A DNA stretch of 55,957 nt from Dentipellis sp. KUC8613 (GCA_002286715.1 NSJX01000102.1:1-55957), one strand, 5' to 3'; positions 1 through 11,679 are shown, counted from the first letter of the stretch. Notes: generated by a model from the sequence alone, not told the origin. A program made the numbers and translations.

Positions 1-2535
1 CCTCAGTCTCACTGCAGATAGTGGAACGACTGAGGGATAGAGAAAGAGAAAAACACGATGACACGGTATGTAGCACAGCCACAAGTGGCTTACAGACTGT
101 ACAGACGCGCGCCACAGGCGCTCTGGGGATTAGGTAAGCTCGCTACTAACTGTCCGTTTTGACATAGTGCCCATTAGTACTGCGAGATAATTCATAGAAA
201 AATATATGCACTGGGGTCAAGAGCAAAAGCTGTGAAGTACAGATCATTCTCGAAGAACTCATCGTGACGGTCATTGAAAATATTGATAACTTCTTCAGCG
301 AGAATCACCGGAATCCCAGTCTGGACCTCGCCTTTATTGAAGAGCTCACGGATGTGTGCTGCAATTGCAAGCCAGAAAACATAGACATCGGCAGCATTGG
401 CCGTCGATGACTCAAGCGACCAAAGCGAGCGAATGAATGGCTCGACTATAGCAATATACTGCACAAGCCGACGCTCGAACACTGCATATTCAGGAGAGCC
501 GAGGTTCATGAACATGTCTTGAATCGAAGACTTCTACGAGGGCATTAGATTCAAACAAAACCATGAGCAGAATGTCGTACCTTAAACTTGATATCACCCT
601 TAATCACAAGGTCACGAATCTTTGACAGTGATTGACAAAGAGACACGGCCGCGGTCCAGAATGTTCCGAATCGAGTCTTGCCTATCTTCTGAAGTGCCCG
701 AACCTTCTCGTCGCCACTCTCTTCATCGAATTGTTTTCGGAGCATGGCACGTGCATGTACCGAACGTCCAAAATATCCAATAATTGCTTTTAGTGTTGTG
801 ATCATCTATATTTGTATCAGACAGCATGTTCGGCTGAGACGTCTTACAGATACTCACAAATTTGAAGTCAGGTAGCTTTGTTATGTTGCCGATTGTATTG
901 TGGATATGATGACAAGCGTCACATAGGTCAAGAATTGTTGTAACTTCTTTGCATAGTTCGCGTCGAGCACCCTTTGTAACGGAGGTACTGTCGGAACACG
1001 TCGCTGCAATCCTGTCTCGCCCAACTTCCGTCACGGTCTGTTAAATAACAAATGAGAAATGTTCTTTCATCTCAGATGTTGCGTAGGAATGCAGACTTAC
1101 CTTTAGAATCTTGTCTGTGACCCATTTTGTTGTATGCCGCTCATCCGAGCCGACATGGCCATCCACAAAATAGGTCTCGCGAAGAGGCGTAGTGATATGG
1201 ATAAAATAGATGGAGTCCCGTCGAGTGTTGTTACCGTCGAATGTCACGGTCAGGTTGTCGAGCTTAGCGAGACGCTTTATCTGTTTGCGACGGACATGAT
1301 TTGCCTCAGCAGGTATATGTTTGTCGGCAAACTGTGAGGAGGATGTTGGTCGATAGAGAGGGTTGAGAGTCGCCATTAACTCTTTCCATTCAGGTGAGTC
1401 GAGAAGATGGGGGATCATTCCACGAACACAGATAAGGCGCATGATGATGTGATCGACCTTCGTCTGAAACTTTGCTCGAGTTTCTGCATCCTTCGCCTTT
1501 CCTGCCTCCCGAGCCCAAGAACCTATGTCGAAATGCTCGCGCAGCAATGAAGACTCGAGATCCGAGTCTGAACTGCCGTCGTCAGAGACTGTCTTGCGCT
1601 TTTTGGAGGTGCATTCCTCCACGACTTTCTCTCGTTTCTCTTGCTCAAGCGCGTGTCCAAGGGAGTCGTCCGCAGATGCTTCGCGAGCAAGTTGCCTCAA
1701 CTCTGGATCAATCGCGTCGCATCGCACTGCGTGCTTCAGAACACGAGTGAGAGCAGCGTGGCCTTTCGCGATCTCCGAGCATGACTGTCCGACGCATTGC
1801 CACTGGGGTTTGCCATTAGCGTCCTTTGACTTAATGATAAGCCTCGCAAGCAGCGGGTGTGCCGGCCGCCCGCGACCTGTCATGGCTGAGCTGGTGGAGC
1901 TCGTCTTCTGCATCACCCAGGAGATAAATAATGGCAGTTCATACAACGGCAACAGGTACGTACCTTTGCCGAGGCTTTCTTAACGGGCTGACCAGAAGTC
2001 TTGATGAAGGCGACTTGATCGCCATCATCATTGTCGGCGTCACTGTCACTTTCCTCGGCGTCACCATCACCGTTCTTGTCCTCGTTCGGCTTAGCAGTCT
2101 CGGGTAGCTAGTGGAATGCATGATTAGAAACTGTACAAAAGGACTTGAAAGAGAACTTACAACTTTGCCATAAATCTTGTACTGCTTTCTCGCACCCTCC
2201 GCAATGTCCAACGCCCACTTGCGTAGAACGGCATTGCCGGGATGCTCCCTCAAAAACCGCGCAAGCACGTCTACCACGGCGCAGATCGCTTTACCGCGTT
2301 CTTTGATAGCTAATATCCCATCGCCCGTTGTGCGTGCTTTCCACCCAAAAATACCCTTGAACTGGTCGCTAACGACACCAACTTCATCCTCGATTTTGTC
2401 CATCAAATCCGCGTCGAGTCCGAAGGACAAGAACGCTTGATAGCGAGAATTACCATTCGGAAAAGGCAGCTCATCAGGAAGATGGCTGAGAAGTTCCCGA
2501 AGTTCGTGTAGAAGGGTCTGATCGCTTGCCGTCAT
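1..2535 (-). mobile_element. hAT-superfamily DNA transposon, right-hand (5') part, boundaries not found
   Basis: The stretch is occupied by a hAT transposase gene read right to left and continuing past the left edge. I looked for terminal inverted repeats and an 8-bp target duplication between 2536 and 3300 but could not identify either without the other end. The element limits given are simply those of the visible coding part. Confidence 0.55.
212..2535 (-). CDS. hAT-type transposase, partial (C-terminus off the left edge)
   Basis: Cut-and-paste DNA transposase of the hAT superfamily, with a DUF659-like/RNase H-like core. Inferred exons are 2535-2161, 2107-1964, 1907-1101, 1037-858, 805-581 and 533-212. 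They join in frame with GT-AG introns to about 684 residues before the gene leaves the window. An N-terminal helical region of about 125 residues is followed by an acidic linker and a Cys/His segment resembling a BED finger (WQCVGQSC...H...C). Then come the hAT core blocks: TFDGNNTRRDS (first catalytic-Asp block), ATCSDSTSVTKGAR (second), CDACHHIHNTIGNI, KTRFGTFW and FERRLVQY. The dimerisation domain that normally ends hAT proteins would lie to the left. No frameshift or stop was seen in the visible exons, so the gene may be recent or still active. The last donor (position 211) is the weakest inference. Confidence 0.82.
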
Positions 2536-3328
2536 GCTCGTTATTGCTGATGGAACTGCAGAAGGCAGGAGGCGCCCGAACGCGCGTTCGAGAATCGACG
2601 GGTGGCCGCGTTCTCCGAGTCCGCCCTGGCGGCTCTTGCCGGCCCTCCCTAGATTTTCTTACAATTCCTTACAGCTGTGTCTCTCCCCATGAATATCTTA
2701 CATGTTACTAACATGTTATTAACAATGTAAACAAATCGATGTTAGTAACAACCGACTTATTCACGGAACCCTAGTCTTGCCGCCAGCTGAGCCCCTGGTC
2801 CCCGTACACTACAGTCACAATAAAACCGGATGATGCATGATGAGATGCTAAGGTACACGCTGCTAGTAAGTACGGTCACTGGCACGCAGCAACTTGAAGA
2901 GCTATGGTGAGTCGGTGACCGGCGCTTCCGACGGTCTTGCTGCCAGCGTGCGGCGGAGTATTCCGGGCCGGACTCCTCCGACCCGGCCTACTCTGCCACT
3001 TACTCACCCATGTTCAAGTTCGCTCAGTCGACCAGCCCTCCTAAAAGTTACTTATAGTCGCCCACTTGAAACCCATAAATGTCTCTGAAACCAATAGCGA
3101 TGAAGTTGAATCGTCTGCTGCGCAGAATTGGACACCTGGAAGATTGAACGCTCGGTGTAATCGAGTACCTATTTTCTTATCTCATCCTGGTCCGTGTTTG
3201 GAGGCCATCTGTATAGAGGTTGATTTCGACAAATACAAATCTAAAGTACAACAAATCGATAGAGGAAAGAACATGGATACAGCCCTACATAGATCGCCAT
3301 GAGCGTATACCGAATTAACGGCTAACAT
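2536..3328. other. Gap with no supported gene
   Basis: Between the transposase start and the next gene's stop I see only short, compositionally unremarkable reading frames. There is a GC-rich stretch around 2570-2650 and another around 2915-2990. The left part may be the 5' untranslated end of the hAT element. Confidence 0.4.
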
Positions 3329-4480
3329 TCAACTCCCCACCGTCTCAAAGAACATATTCTCCTTCTCGTCCTCATCCGCAGCTTTAGCCACACCGTCCAC
3401 CCACAAACTAACAGAAGCACTCGAGCGGTGGCGTTTCTCGCGCAACAAGCTATTCACGCGCTGCAGCGACACAGCGGGCGACACCGCCGCGGCTTTGTCC
3501 TTGCCTTTGCCCTTTCCCTTCTCCTTTTCCTTCTCCTTGGCTTTAGTCGCGGGCGTCGGCGGCTCCTCGCCGGACCCAGAAGACGGCAGTGAGCTGCAGT
3601 TGTAGAAGACCGTTTCACCGGAGTCGGAGGCGGGCAGGGTCTGCGTAGGTGTGTGCGGGAGGAAGGGCGAGAGCCGCGGCGTGCGGGGCGTGCCGAGGTC
3701 TGTGGGTAGAGGCAGTGGTAGAGGAACGTGGGCAGGTGGAAGGTTGTCGATGCCGGAGAAGAGGTCTGTGAGCTCGCCGAGTTGGGTTAGGTCTGGGTTG
3801 CTGATGAGGTCGCTGAGCGAGACGGGTAGGGTGAGATCCGGGACTGGACTTGGTGGGAGCGGACCGAAGTTGTCGAGAGAGGCGTCAGTCGGACAAGGGA
3901 GGGCGGAGTCAGCCAGCATGGTATCCAGAGTCGCAAGAGTAAGAGCATCCCACGGCTGAGCAGCGGCAGCCTGTTGCGATTCAGTAGGCGGGAGGAAACC
4001 AAAGTCACCAGGTAAAGTAGATAATATAGGGTCTCCGCAGGGCGTCGGCGGAGCAGCGGCGTCCAGCAGAGAGTAAGGTTCCGAGATATTCCATGCCTGA
4101 GAGTTGGGCGTCTGAGGTAGCGCTGAAGATGTCACGGCTCCAGAGTCAGAAAGGTCGATCATCGGGAAGTAGTCTGTAATGTTGCCTGTGAGAGTGAACT
4201 CGTCTTCTCGTAGATGGTTGCGTGATGGCGCCGGAGCTTGGTTGGGTTGATTATCGCCAGAGATGTCGGGTACAAATGAGCCAGGTAGATCCGTGCCGCC
4301 AAGAGGCGGCGCATAGCGAAGTAGGCTACTCGTAATGCGATCCTCAAGAGAAAGCCCATAGTTCTGTTGAGTGCCTTCAAAGGGAGTTTCTTTAGACGAA
4401 GACATCTTCGGGCCAAATACGTTAGGCTGGTAGAACGACGGCTGTAAGCATTGATCCCCGTAAAGGAAATACTCAATCAT
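3329..4480 (-). CDS. Hypothetical acidic, Pro/Ser-rich disordered protein
   Basis: I do not recognise this protein. The frame encodes 383 residues from the first ATG (4480, starting MIEYFLYGDQCLQPSFYQ). Most of it is low-complexity Pro/Ser/Thr/Asp-rich sequence with a run of short Leu-Asp motifs at about residues 180-250, such as LSDLISNPDL and LGELTDLFSGI. These resemble acidic transactivation segments. A Lys/Glu/Gly repeat (KEKEKEKGKGKGK) follows, then a conserved-looking C-terminal block with RHRSSASVSLWVDGVAK and an acidic tail. A good acceptor (ttctgtag) lies just before the ATG, at about 4493-4500, so an upstream coding exon is possible. The nuclear-regulator flavour comes from composition only. 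Confidence 0.6.
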   Translation of the reverse strand: MIEYFLYGDQCLQPSFYQPNVFGPKMSSSKETPFEGTQQNYGLSLEDRITSSLLRYAPPLGGTDLPGSFVPDISGDNQPNQAPAPSRNHLREDEFTLTGNITDYFPMIDLSDSGAVTSSALPQTPNSQAWNISEPYSLLDAAAPPTPCGDPILSTLPGDFGFLPPTESQQAAAAQPWDALTLATLDTMLADSALPCPTDASLDNFGPLPPSPVPDLTLPVSLSDLISNPDLTQLGELTDLFSGIDNLPPAHVPLPLPLPTDLGTPRTPRLSPFLPHTPTQTLPASDSGETVFYNCSSLPSSGSGEEPPTPATKAKEKEKEKGKGKGKDKAAAVSPAVSLQRVNSLLREKRHRSSASVSLWVDGVAKAADEDEKENMFFETVGS

Positions 4481-4798
4481 TCCAAGATGCACTACAGAAG
4501 GAAGATGTCAGTCGTAAGCGGACTTTTTTTATCAGTCATACGAAGTGGCACAGACGCAGTAATTCGAGGTCATGCGTCGCCTCTATACGTCTGTGGGCTG
4601 CTTCGATAGTAAATATGATTGTTGGAAAGCACCGAGGAAGGTGCCGGCTCGGATCATCCATCCAAGTCCGGAGAGTACGTGGGAACACCTTCTCTAGAAA
4701 CACTTTCACCATGTACTTCAGACAGGCGGTTTATTAGAACACGACCCCCTTCTGGAATGGCGACTCACTTCGACGAGATGCACCATCTGACGGGCTTG

Positions 4799-5053
4799 GA
4801 GTCAGTATCGCGGCGGAAGCAGAACATGTCCAAATACCGCCGAGAGCTCTTCCTTTGAGCTATTTGCAGAGTTCTTGAATACGAAAGAGAGCATCTTGCA
4901 GTACAGGATAAACTCTTCCTCGTCCGTAAACGAGCGCAGCTTGTCGAAGATCATGCGTAGATTGAACCAGTGCATGCTGAGCGATGATTTCTTCTGACAA
5001 ATCAAAAGAAAAGTAAGAAGACACAAGGGCCTGCCCAACACCATCCGGGGTGT
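4799..5053 (-). CDS. Possible exon with a RhoGAP-like end block, gene model unresolved
   Basis: A frame after a pyrimidine-rich acceptor near 5000 reads MHWFNLRMIFDKLRSF, then a helix-rich stretch, then ELSAVFGHVLLPPRY and a stop. The spacing and the A-V-F-G-x-x-L-L-x-P ending resemble the last helices of RhoGAP domains (consensus N-K-M-x-x-x-N-L-A-x-V-F-G-P-x-L-L). It is far too short for a whole domain, and I could not connect it to other exons. It may be the remnant of a RhoGAP gene, an exon of the neighbouring gene, or chance. A strong donor (gtgagt) near 4755 in another frame shows that something is spliced here. Confidence 0.3.
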
Positions 5054-5327
5054 GCTGCAAGGGAAGGAGAGGAGGAGAGACGAACAGAACACGGCGCGTC
5101 GAAGAGTGACAAGAGATGCGGTCACATGACGTACGCGTCGCGCGACTTGAACCGGGCGTGACATCACAGTCACAGGATGTTCAGAAAGTCGAACATCGAC
5201 TTTTGAGGACTGTGCGAACGACCACCACAGCCGACGACCACCTGCCTCTCCTCCTCCCTCCCGACGACACCTCCTTCCTCTCCCGCACGACACCCTCGCC
5301 TCTCTGTCGTCGCCGTCGTCATCAACA

Positions 5328-8300
5328 ATGTGGACAAGAATCAGCCATGCCCTCAAGCGGGGCACCGAGCAGGGCGACACCGACAACTCCCAGGCCAACG
5401 TCATGACCGGCGCCGTCACCAACCACGATACACTACCACCCTTCCACGATAATGACTCCCATGACTACCAAGAAAAGTTCGAATCTCCTGAAGTCCCCTT
5501 CCCTACGCCCAGCCCACCCAGCTCGCCGTCGAAACATGGTCGTCGTGGCATGTTCAAGCGAATGTCCAAGGGCCCGAGGACAGATGACCCGACAAGTCCC
5601 GTACTGGCGCCATTGAAGTTACCCATGCACATACACATACCGAAGAAGGTTAAGTCGCATCTCAATCTCTCTGCCAACGTCAACGGTGAGTTCGCCGCCT
5701 TCCCTTCGTGACCCTACTTGACGTCGTATATACCACGCAGATTCTCAAACGTCACTTGCTCGCAATCCAGACTCTGCAAACGACAAGGGGAGGCCGTCGC
5801 TAGACAGCGTCAGGACCCCCGCAACGCCCATCGATGGTGGAAAATATGGGTCGGTCCGATCCATCCTTCGTGACCGAAACACTCCTGGCACTGGCCAGAG
5901 TGTCCGCTTCTTCTCCCGCGATGCCTACAAAGTGATCAGCCCCGATGTCTCTGCTGCCAGCGAACAGGAGGAGCTACCTTTCATGGATCGCTTGCAGAAC
6001 CTCAGCCCGGAGAACAGCTCCATCAGTCGCTCGCGGACTCGTCAACGTCCGACAGCACAGGATGTGTTCTCCCCACCCAAGTCTTCCACGTCACCTCCCA
6101 CGACACCCGCCGACCCCACCAAGTCCCTCGCGTCCATGATGATGCCGATGCCGCCTCCAGAGATGTCCAACATCTTTGACATGTCGCAGCGAGACCTTCC
6201 TCCCATCCCTCCAAACTCGGGCGCGTCCCTTCTCGACAACGCCGTGGAGCTCTTTGAAGGAGATGAGTCACGCGATGACATCGTGACGTTAAACGACCGC
6301 AGCAGTGGTTCCATCCCGCCGACACCGCCTTCCAAGGGTGAAGATAGTACAGTCTTCCACTCCATGGACAAATCATCTGGTCACGACCGCAGCCAATCCT
6401 TTAGCTTTGGCCAGAGTGTCTTCCGAGCACTGCCCAAGTCAGCTCCACCACGTCTAGGCACCCCAGTAGAGAGCGAGAAACTCAACGCTGGCCTCCCCAT
6501 CGACATCGCCCGCCCGCCGAGCCGAAACCGCGCCATGAGCGACACGGTCTTCCACTCCATGGCGCGTTCCTCCCGTCCCCCAGAGGCCGACATCAACGAC
6601 GTCTCAAACTCCTCCCTTGTCTTCTACTCCACCCCCGCAGCCGACAAGGAGAAGGAGCGCGAGCGCGAGCGAGCCGTGCCGGACCCCTTCAGCGCGCACG
6701 CGACCACGTACTACACGCCCGGCACGATGATCCCGCCGACGCCGCCGCAGAGCACGCACACGCGCAAGGCGTCGCGCGAGGAGGACCTGATCTGGTCGCT
6801 GCGCACGCAGCTCACGCTGCAGCAGGAGCTCTGCGCGCAGTACGAGATCGACCTCAGCGCACGTGACGAGCTTGTCAGCTCGCTGACGTCACGCCTCGAG
6901 ACGACCGAAAAGGAGTGCGAGAAGCGCAGGAGCGTGGTGCGCGGGTGGAAGAAGAAGGTGCTCGAGCTCGAGAAGCTGTGTCGCCATTTGGAGAACGAGG
7001 CGGACAATAGCAGGCAGGAGAGCTTCGAGAGGAGCATCATGGACGAGGCGAGTGGGGAGGCGCTGAGGCAGCTGCATCGCCAGATCGCGGCGCTCGAGAG
7101 GGAGAAGAACGATGCTGTGAAGGGCGAGCAGGAGATGCGCGAGGCGAAGGAGAAGGCGGAGGGCAGGATGAAGGAGCGTGATGAGGAGATTTTGGTGCTG
7201 AAGCAGGAGCTCAGCGTCACGCAGCGCGAGTCGTCCCGCTCGGTGCTGGAGGGCGTCCTCGAGTCGATGAAGAGCGAGAACGACAGCACCCTGGAGAAGA
7301 AGCATGAGGAGGCCGAATCCAAGTGGGACGTGGAGCGCGGGTGTCTGCTCACGGACATCGACGTCCTCCGCGAGGCCAAGGATGAGATGCTCATCAGCCT
7401 CGAGGAGACGAAGCTGGCGCTCGTGAAGAAGGACGAGGAGATGGCTGTTCTCAAGGGTGAGCTGGAGGCGCAGTGGAAGCACACCGAGGAGAACAGCGAG
7501 AAGATGGCCGAGCTCAAGCAGGAGCGGGATACGCTGCAGAACGAGCTTGTCGCGTTGGAGGCCAAGGTGGAGACGATGGAGGTGGAGTGGAACGAGAGCG
7601 AGAACAAGAAGGCCGAGTTGGAGAGCGAGTTCCAGGAGACGTGGGCGATCAAGGAGGAGCTCGAGCGTGAGAAGGAGCAGGTGGGTACCCATCAGTTCAC
7701 TTACCTCAAAGCACAACTGATATATACTTCATTCTAGCTTGAAGAGGAATTGCGTACCGAGCAGGAGCATTCCGACCAGCTGACCCAGACCCTGCAAGAG
7801 CGCGAAGACCGCGTGGCCACTCTGCAGCAGGAGCTCAAGTACGCGAATGACAACGCATCGCGCCTCGAGCAGCAAGTCCAGGACCGCAACGCCGAGGTCG
7901 AGCGGCTCGCCCACCAGGTCGTCGCGCGCGAGGACGAGGCTGAGGAGGTCCGCAGCCAGCTCAAGACTCTCGACCGCCAGCATTCCCACGCCCTGGACGA
8001 GCAGCGCCGCGCGGTCACCGACCTCACGGCGCGCGAGAGCGAGGCGCGGAGCCAGCTCGAGGCTGCCGTCAAGGATAAGGCCGAGGCGGATGTGGCGGCC
8101 GGCATGCTCAGAGACCGCGTGCATCTTCTTGAGGGCGAAGTCAACAAACTCAGGAAGCAAATTCACGACTTGCAGAACGAGAGCGCCGATAAGGAGGTGC
8201 GATTGGCACATATGAACAAGCAGAGGAAGAAGGATCTGGATGACATCGAGGGCCTCAACATTGCCCTGGACTCGAAGCAGCAGGAGCTTGAACTGGTTTG

Positions 8301-8926
8301 TAGCCTTCTCCATTGCATCTGTCCCTATGCTGACATAAATGTCGTAGATTAAGCGCCGCACCAGCACGAAGGGTACGGCAGGCGCGACGCCGGCGACGAA
8401 CAAGATCATGGCACACCGCCGCGAATCGTCCGCACCCTTTGCGACACCAAGCACTTCGCGCCCTGCATCCCGTCCCGCATCCCGCCTCTCGGACGCAAGC
8501 AAGGACGGCAAGCTCAGCGACACGCCTTCGACCGGCACCAAGCCTACAACGCTCGGTAAGAGCGTTCGCACCAACGGCTCCGCGTCGAGCACTCCTGCTA
8601 CTGGCGCGAAGATCGCCGGCTCGATGGGCCCTCCGCCGTCGGCCATGAAGTCCCGCGCGTCGATGGCGACTCCGACAACGTCGCACACTCGTATTCCTTC
8701 TGGGTCATTGGCGCGCTCTACGGCGACAAAGACTCCTGCGTCCGTGACACCAAAAGTCAGCTCCCTCCGCCGCACGTCATCCGCGACGGCAGCCGAGATC
8801 TCGCGGGCTACCAAGCCGCCTAGCGGGATGCCAGGGCGTAGCATGACGAGTCCTGTACTCAGCGAAACGGATGAGAAGGAGAACACAGAGCCTGCGCTCA
8901 AGCGGCGCTCACTCATGGCTGCTTGA
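5328..8926 (+). CDS. Long coiled-coil protein with disordered basic tail (1144 aa)
   Basis: Four exons (5328-5685, 5741-7680, 7738-8295, 8348-8926) join in frame with canonical GT-AG introns of 52-57 nt. The N-terminal 460 residues are disordered, Ser/Pro-rich and dotted with TPP/SP sites. Within them is one compact conserved-looking block at about residues 158-187 (SVRSILRD, TPGTGQSVRFFSRDAYK). Residues about 465-950 are an almost unbroken heptad-rich coiled coil. The last 190 residues are Ser/Thr/Ala-rich and basic, with a KEN tripeptide near the end (ETDEKENTEP). That KEN is of the kind read by the APC/C, but its function here is inference. The architecture suits a cytoskeletal, spindle-pole or septum scaffold; I cannot assign an orthologue. 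Confidence 0.85.
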
Positions 8927-9888
8927 GCCCAGTCTTCCCCCGCCGCGGCGCCGTCATACCTCACTCCGCATCCCCGCCCACTTCGCTTCAATTGCCCCGG
9001 ACCACGATCAGAACACTGAACATTGACGTATGACTTACGGACCGCGTTTGTGTTTTCCCTCTCCCGCTCCTCGCCTCTGCTTTCGCTGTGCTATTTTTGC
9101 TGAATGCTCCCCGCCGTCGATATATGCATCGCTATGATAACGTTCCTGCGTTATTCTCTCCATCTCGTCTCTTCGCCATCTACATATCGCCCGCCAATGG
9201 GCCGCACATGCATATCAAATCGAAATCAACCCCATGCTAAGATACCCGATACCTGCCTGTTTCCGTAACTGATTTTATTTTATTTCTCTTTCTTGTTCGT
9301 CCGTCTCGTTGCGTTTCTCGTTTCCGTTCCCCGCTTCCCGATTTACCGTAGTTTGTCGTTTCTTGGAACCATCATCTTCATCGCGCATTTTCCCTCCCGA
9401 ACTCCTTCCTCTTTCCTCCTGAACGCCTTCCTCCTTCCTCCTCTACTTCCCTCTACTCCGCCACGCCACGCCTCGCCATTGCATCTTTGCGCACTGTACA
9501 GTAGACTGGGCACCATTGCTGCATTGCACGTACCACGTACCACGTATCACACCACGCACGTCACCCCCTCATGCTGACTCGACCAATTGTGTTTTTTAGT
9601 ATCATATATTGGGCTGATTTATATATAACGTTCTTATGCATTGACAGATGATATATACACGTTGTTGGACGCCTTGACAGGTAGTTTGTGTGAGTGGGCC
9701 CTCGTGGTTGGGTGGTTTCGTGAGTGGGAAGACAACGTCAAGAAGGTCAACTATGGGTGACGACGGCAATTCCCGGTGGGCGCCTACGGCCTAAGTGTCG
9801 CGGTGGACGCGCTGACGGCTTTCATTCGACTTCACTTCCATCGTCAACTCAAGTTCGCGGAGAAACGTACCAGTTCAAAGTCTCAGCT
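8927..9888. other. Intergenic region, pyrimidine-rich
   Basis: About 0.95 kb between the coiled-coil gene and F-box gene 1. The segment 9290-9480 is strongly pyrimidine-rich on the + strand, as fungal core promoters often are. A GTACCACGTACCACGTATCAC stutter sits near 9530-9550. No supported gene is present. Confidence 0.45.
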
Positions 9889-11679
9889 ATGGATGGAAAC
9901 AATCTACCGAGGCTGGTGACAGGATCTAACACCTATTTTTTCTCAGCTGATCTCTTTCACAGGGCGAAGGAATTCTGGAGTCAAACAGGTGCGGAACGCC
10001 TAAGCGTCCTGCCAGCGTTGGTCCCCCAAGCTGGTCTCAATGGTCGTCCACATAATCTTGTTAACGCCCGCAAGCTGCTGGAGGCCGAACTCGACGGGAT
10101 CAATCAGCTGGCCGCCTATATGCGTTCGCGGTACAATGCTCTGTCGTCCACCAGCCATCTCCCCGCGGAAGTGCTTGTCCGCATCTTTGTGTCGCTCCGC
10201 CAGATAGAGCCTTCAAAGGTTGTGCCTAAGTGTCTCTGCGAGCCTCATCTGCGTGGCTTTCGGGGGACTGTCATTGGGTGGTTGAAGGTCACCCATGTGT
10301 GTAGGCAGTGGAGGGAGGCCGCGCTCGCTCATCCCGCACTCTGGTCTGACATCATCTTCACGCTCGGTACAAAGTGGAGAGACGAGATGCTGCGCCGTTC
10401 ACGTATGGCACCACTTGATGTCAGGGTGGTGACATATTCGTCCTCGGAACCCACTTTCACGACGCCCAACAAGATTGTGGATATACAAAACATACTATCG
10501 CAGCACTCGCGACACATCCGACATCTCAATCTGTCCCTTCCAAGTGAGCACTGGGAACAGACCATTCTAATGCTGTGCTGCCCGACACCGGTCCTGGAGA
10601 ACGCCGAACTGGTGTTGAAGGGAGGACTCTTGTATCTGCCTTCTCACATCTTTGGCCGCGATGCGCCGCGTCTCCGTTGTCTCAGGTTATCTGGATGGCG
10701 CATCTCATGGCCTGCCCTTACCTTCAACCTCACGGAATTGCGACTCGAGAAGGGTCAGCCCGACCCGCAAGCCACCTACGAGGAGTTCCTTAGTGCTCTG
10801 AGGAGATTCCCGGCTCTAGAAGTTCTTAGTCTTAGTGACATCATCCCACCCTTGCCACCTTCTGCGACGCTTGACACATCATTTGGCTCCGCTGTCACCC
10901 TCTCAACGCTGCGGTATCTGACTTTAAGAGACGACATGCTCGTGTGCGCTCTCACGCTCAAGCACTTGTCCGTGCCCTTGGCAACAGAGCAAACGATTGA
11001 GTGCTCTCCCAGCGAGGTTTTCTCAAGGAGCATCGACCTCATGTTCCCGTGGCTGGACTCTAGGCTTGACATCTCCTCCGTCAATAAATTATCGATCTTA
11101 GATACGCCATCCGGCGTACAGTTCGTTGCTTGGGATGATCCTCGTCACGACGACGGAGATGTACCCTCCGCGTTTCCTGTTTCTACACCACTCATCGACC
11201 TCACTATCGGCAAAGCGACTGCGCAAGAGCCCGTCCGTGCATTGATCTTGACTATCTGTGGGAAGCTTCCTCTGGCTGATCTGAAGGCTCTTTCTGTTCT
11301 CGCGGACGATACTTGGGAAGCTCAGCATTGGCTCGACACATTCGGCGATGCGAAGAAAGTGACCCAAGCACAGGTCGGGTGCGGGTGTGCCCCGTCATTC
11401 TGCGAGGCTCTCTCCAAGGCGGACCCTTCTCATTCGATAAATGAAGATTCTCTGGTGGGGCCCGAGGAAGCTGGTCTTCTGTTCCCCCACCTTCGACATC
11501 TCACCTTGATGTGTACCTCCATCGAGAACACTCTTCCGGAATTTTTAGACTGCCGACATGGCTTGCGGCGGTTGGCGCTGAAGATCGTCCAATGCGATAT
11601 CGACGATGAGACGATTAATGGCCTAAGGGATACTATTTCGGATGTACAGTGGGACGGAAAGTATGGACGGTTCGACTGA
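9889..11679 (+). CDS. F-box protein with degenerate leucine-rich region
   Basis: Probable substrate adaptor of an SCF (Skp1-Cullin-F-box) ubiquitin ligase. The protein has 596 residues and no intron is needed. The frame is open further upstream but has no earlier ATG, so 9889 was chosen. A leader helix (ARKLLEAELDGINQLAAYM) comes directly before the F-box (LPAEVLVRIFVSLRQ, then VCRQWREAALAHPALWSDI). This arrangement is typical of the very large Agaricomycete F-box-like family. The remainder shows irregular Leu-rich repeats (RHLNLSLPS, RCLRLSG, LRYLTLRDD, LRHLTLMC) that probably form the substrate-binding solenoid. The substrate cannot be told from sequence. Confidence 0.85.
   Translation: MDGNNLPRLVTGSNTYFFSADLFHRAKEFWSQTGAERLSVLPALVPQAGLNGRPHNLVNARKLLEAELDGINQLAAYMRSRYNALSSTSHLPAEVLVRIFVSLRQIEPSKVVPKCLCEPHLRGFRGTVIGWLKVTHVCRQWREAALAHPALWSDIIFTLGTKWRDEMLRRSRMAPLDVRVVTYSSSEPTFTTPNKIVDIQNILSQHSRHIRHLNLSLPSEHWEQTILMLCCPTPVLENAELVLKGGLLYLPSHIFGRDAPRLRCLRLSGWRISWPALTFNLTELRLEKGQPDPQATYEEFLSALRRFPALEVLSLSDIIPPLPPSATLDTSFGSAVTLSTLRYLTLRDDMLVCALTLKHLSVPLATEQTIECSPSEVFSRSIDLMFPWLDSRLDISSVNKLSILDTPSGVQFVAWDDPRHDDGDVPSAFPVSTPLIDLTIGKATAQEPVRALILTICGKLPLADLKALSVLADDTWEAQHWLDTFGDAKKVTQAQVGCGCAPSFCEALSKADPSHSINEDSLVGPEEAGLLFPHLRHLTLMCTSIENTLPEFLDCRHGLRRLALKIVQCDIDDETINGLRDTISDVQWDGKYGRFD

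Noticed and set aside
4619..4858. A + strand frame of 79 codons opposite the RhoGAP-like exon.
   Set aside because: It is antisense to the better-supported minus-strand coding signal and has no domain or splice context.
6711..7716. Long minus-strand frames (up to 313 codons) inside the coiled-coil gene.
   Set aside because: They are mirror frames created by Glu/Lys/Leu-rich codons (reading as Ser/Phe/Leu runs) and have no independent features.
7729..8991. A 420-codon minus-strand frame over the coiled-coil gene's 3' half.
   Set aside because: It is antisense to two confirmed exons, crosses their introns and consists of Leu/Ala/Val/Arg-rich shadow sequence.
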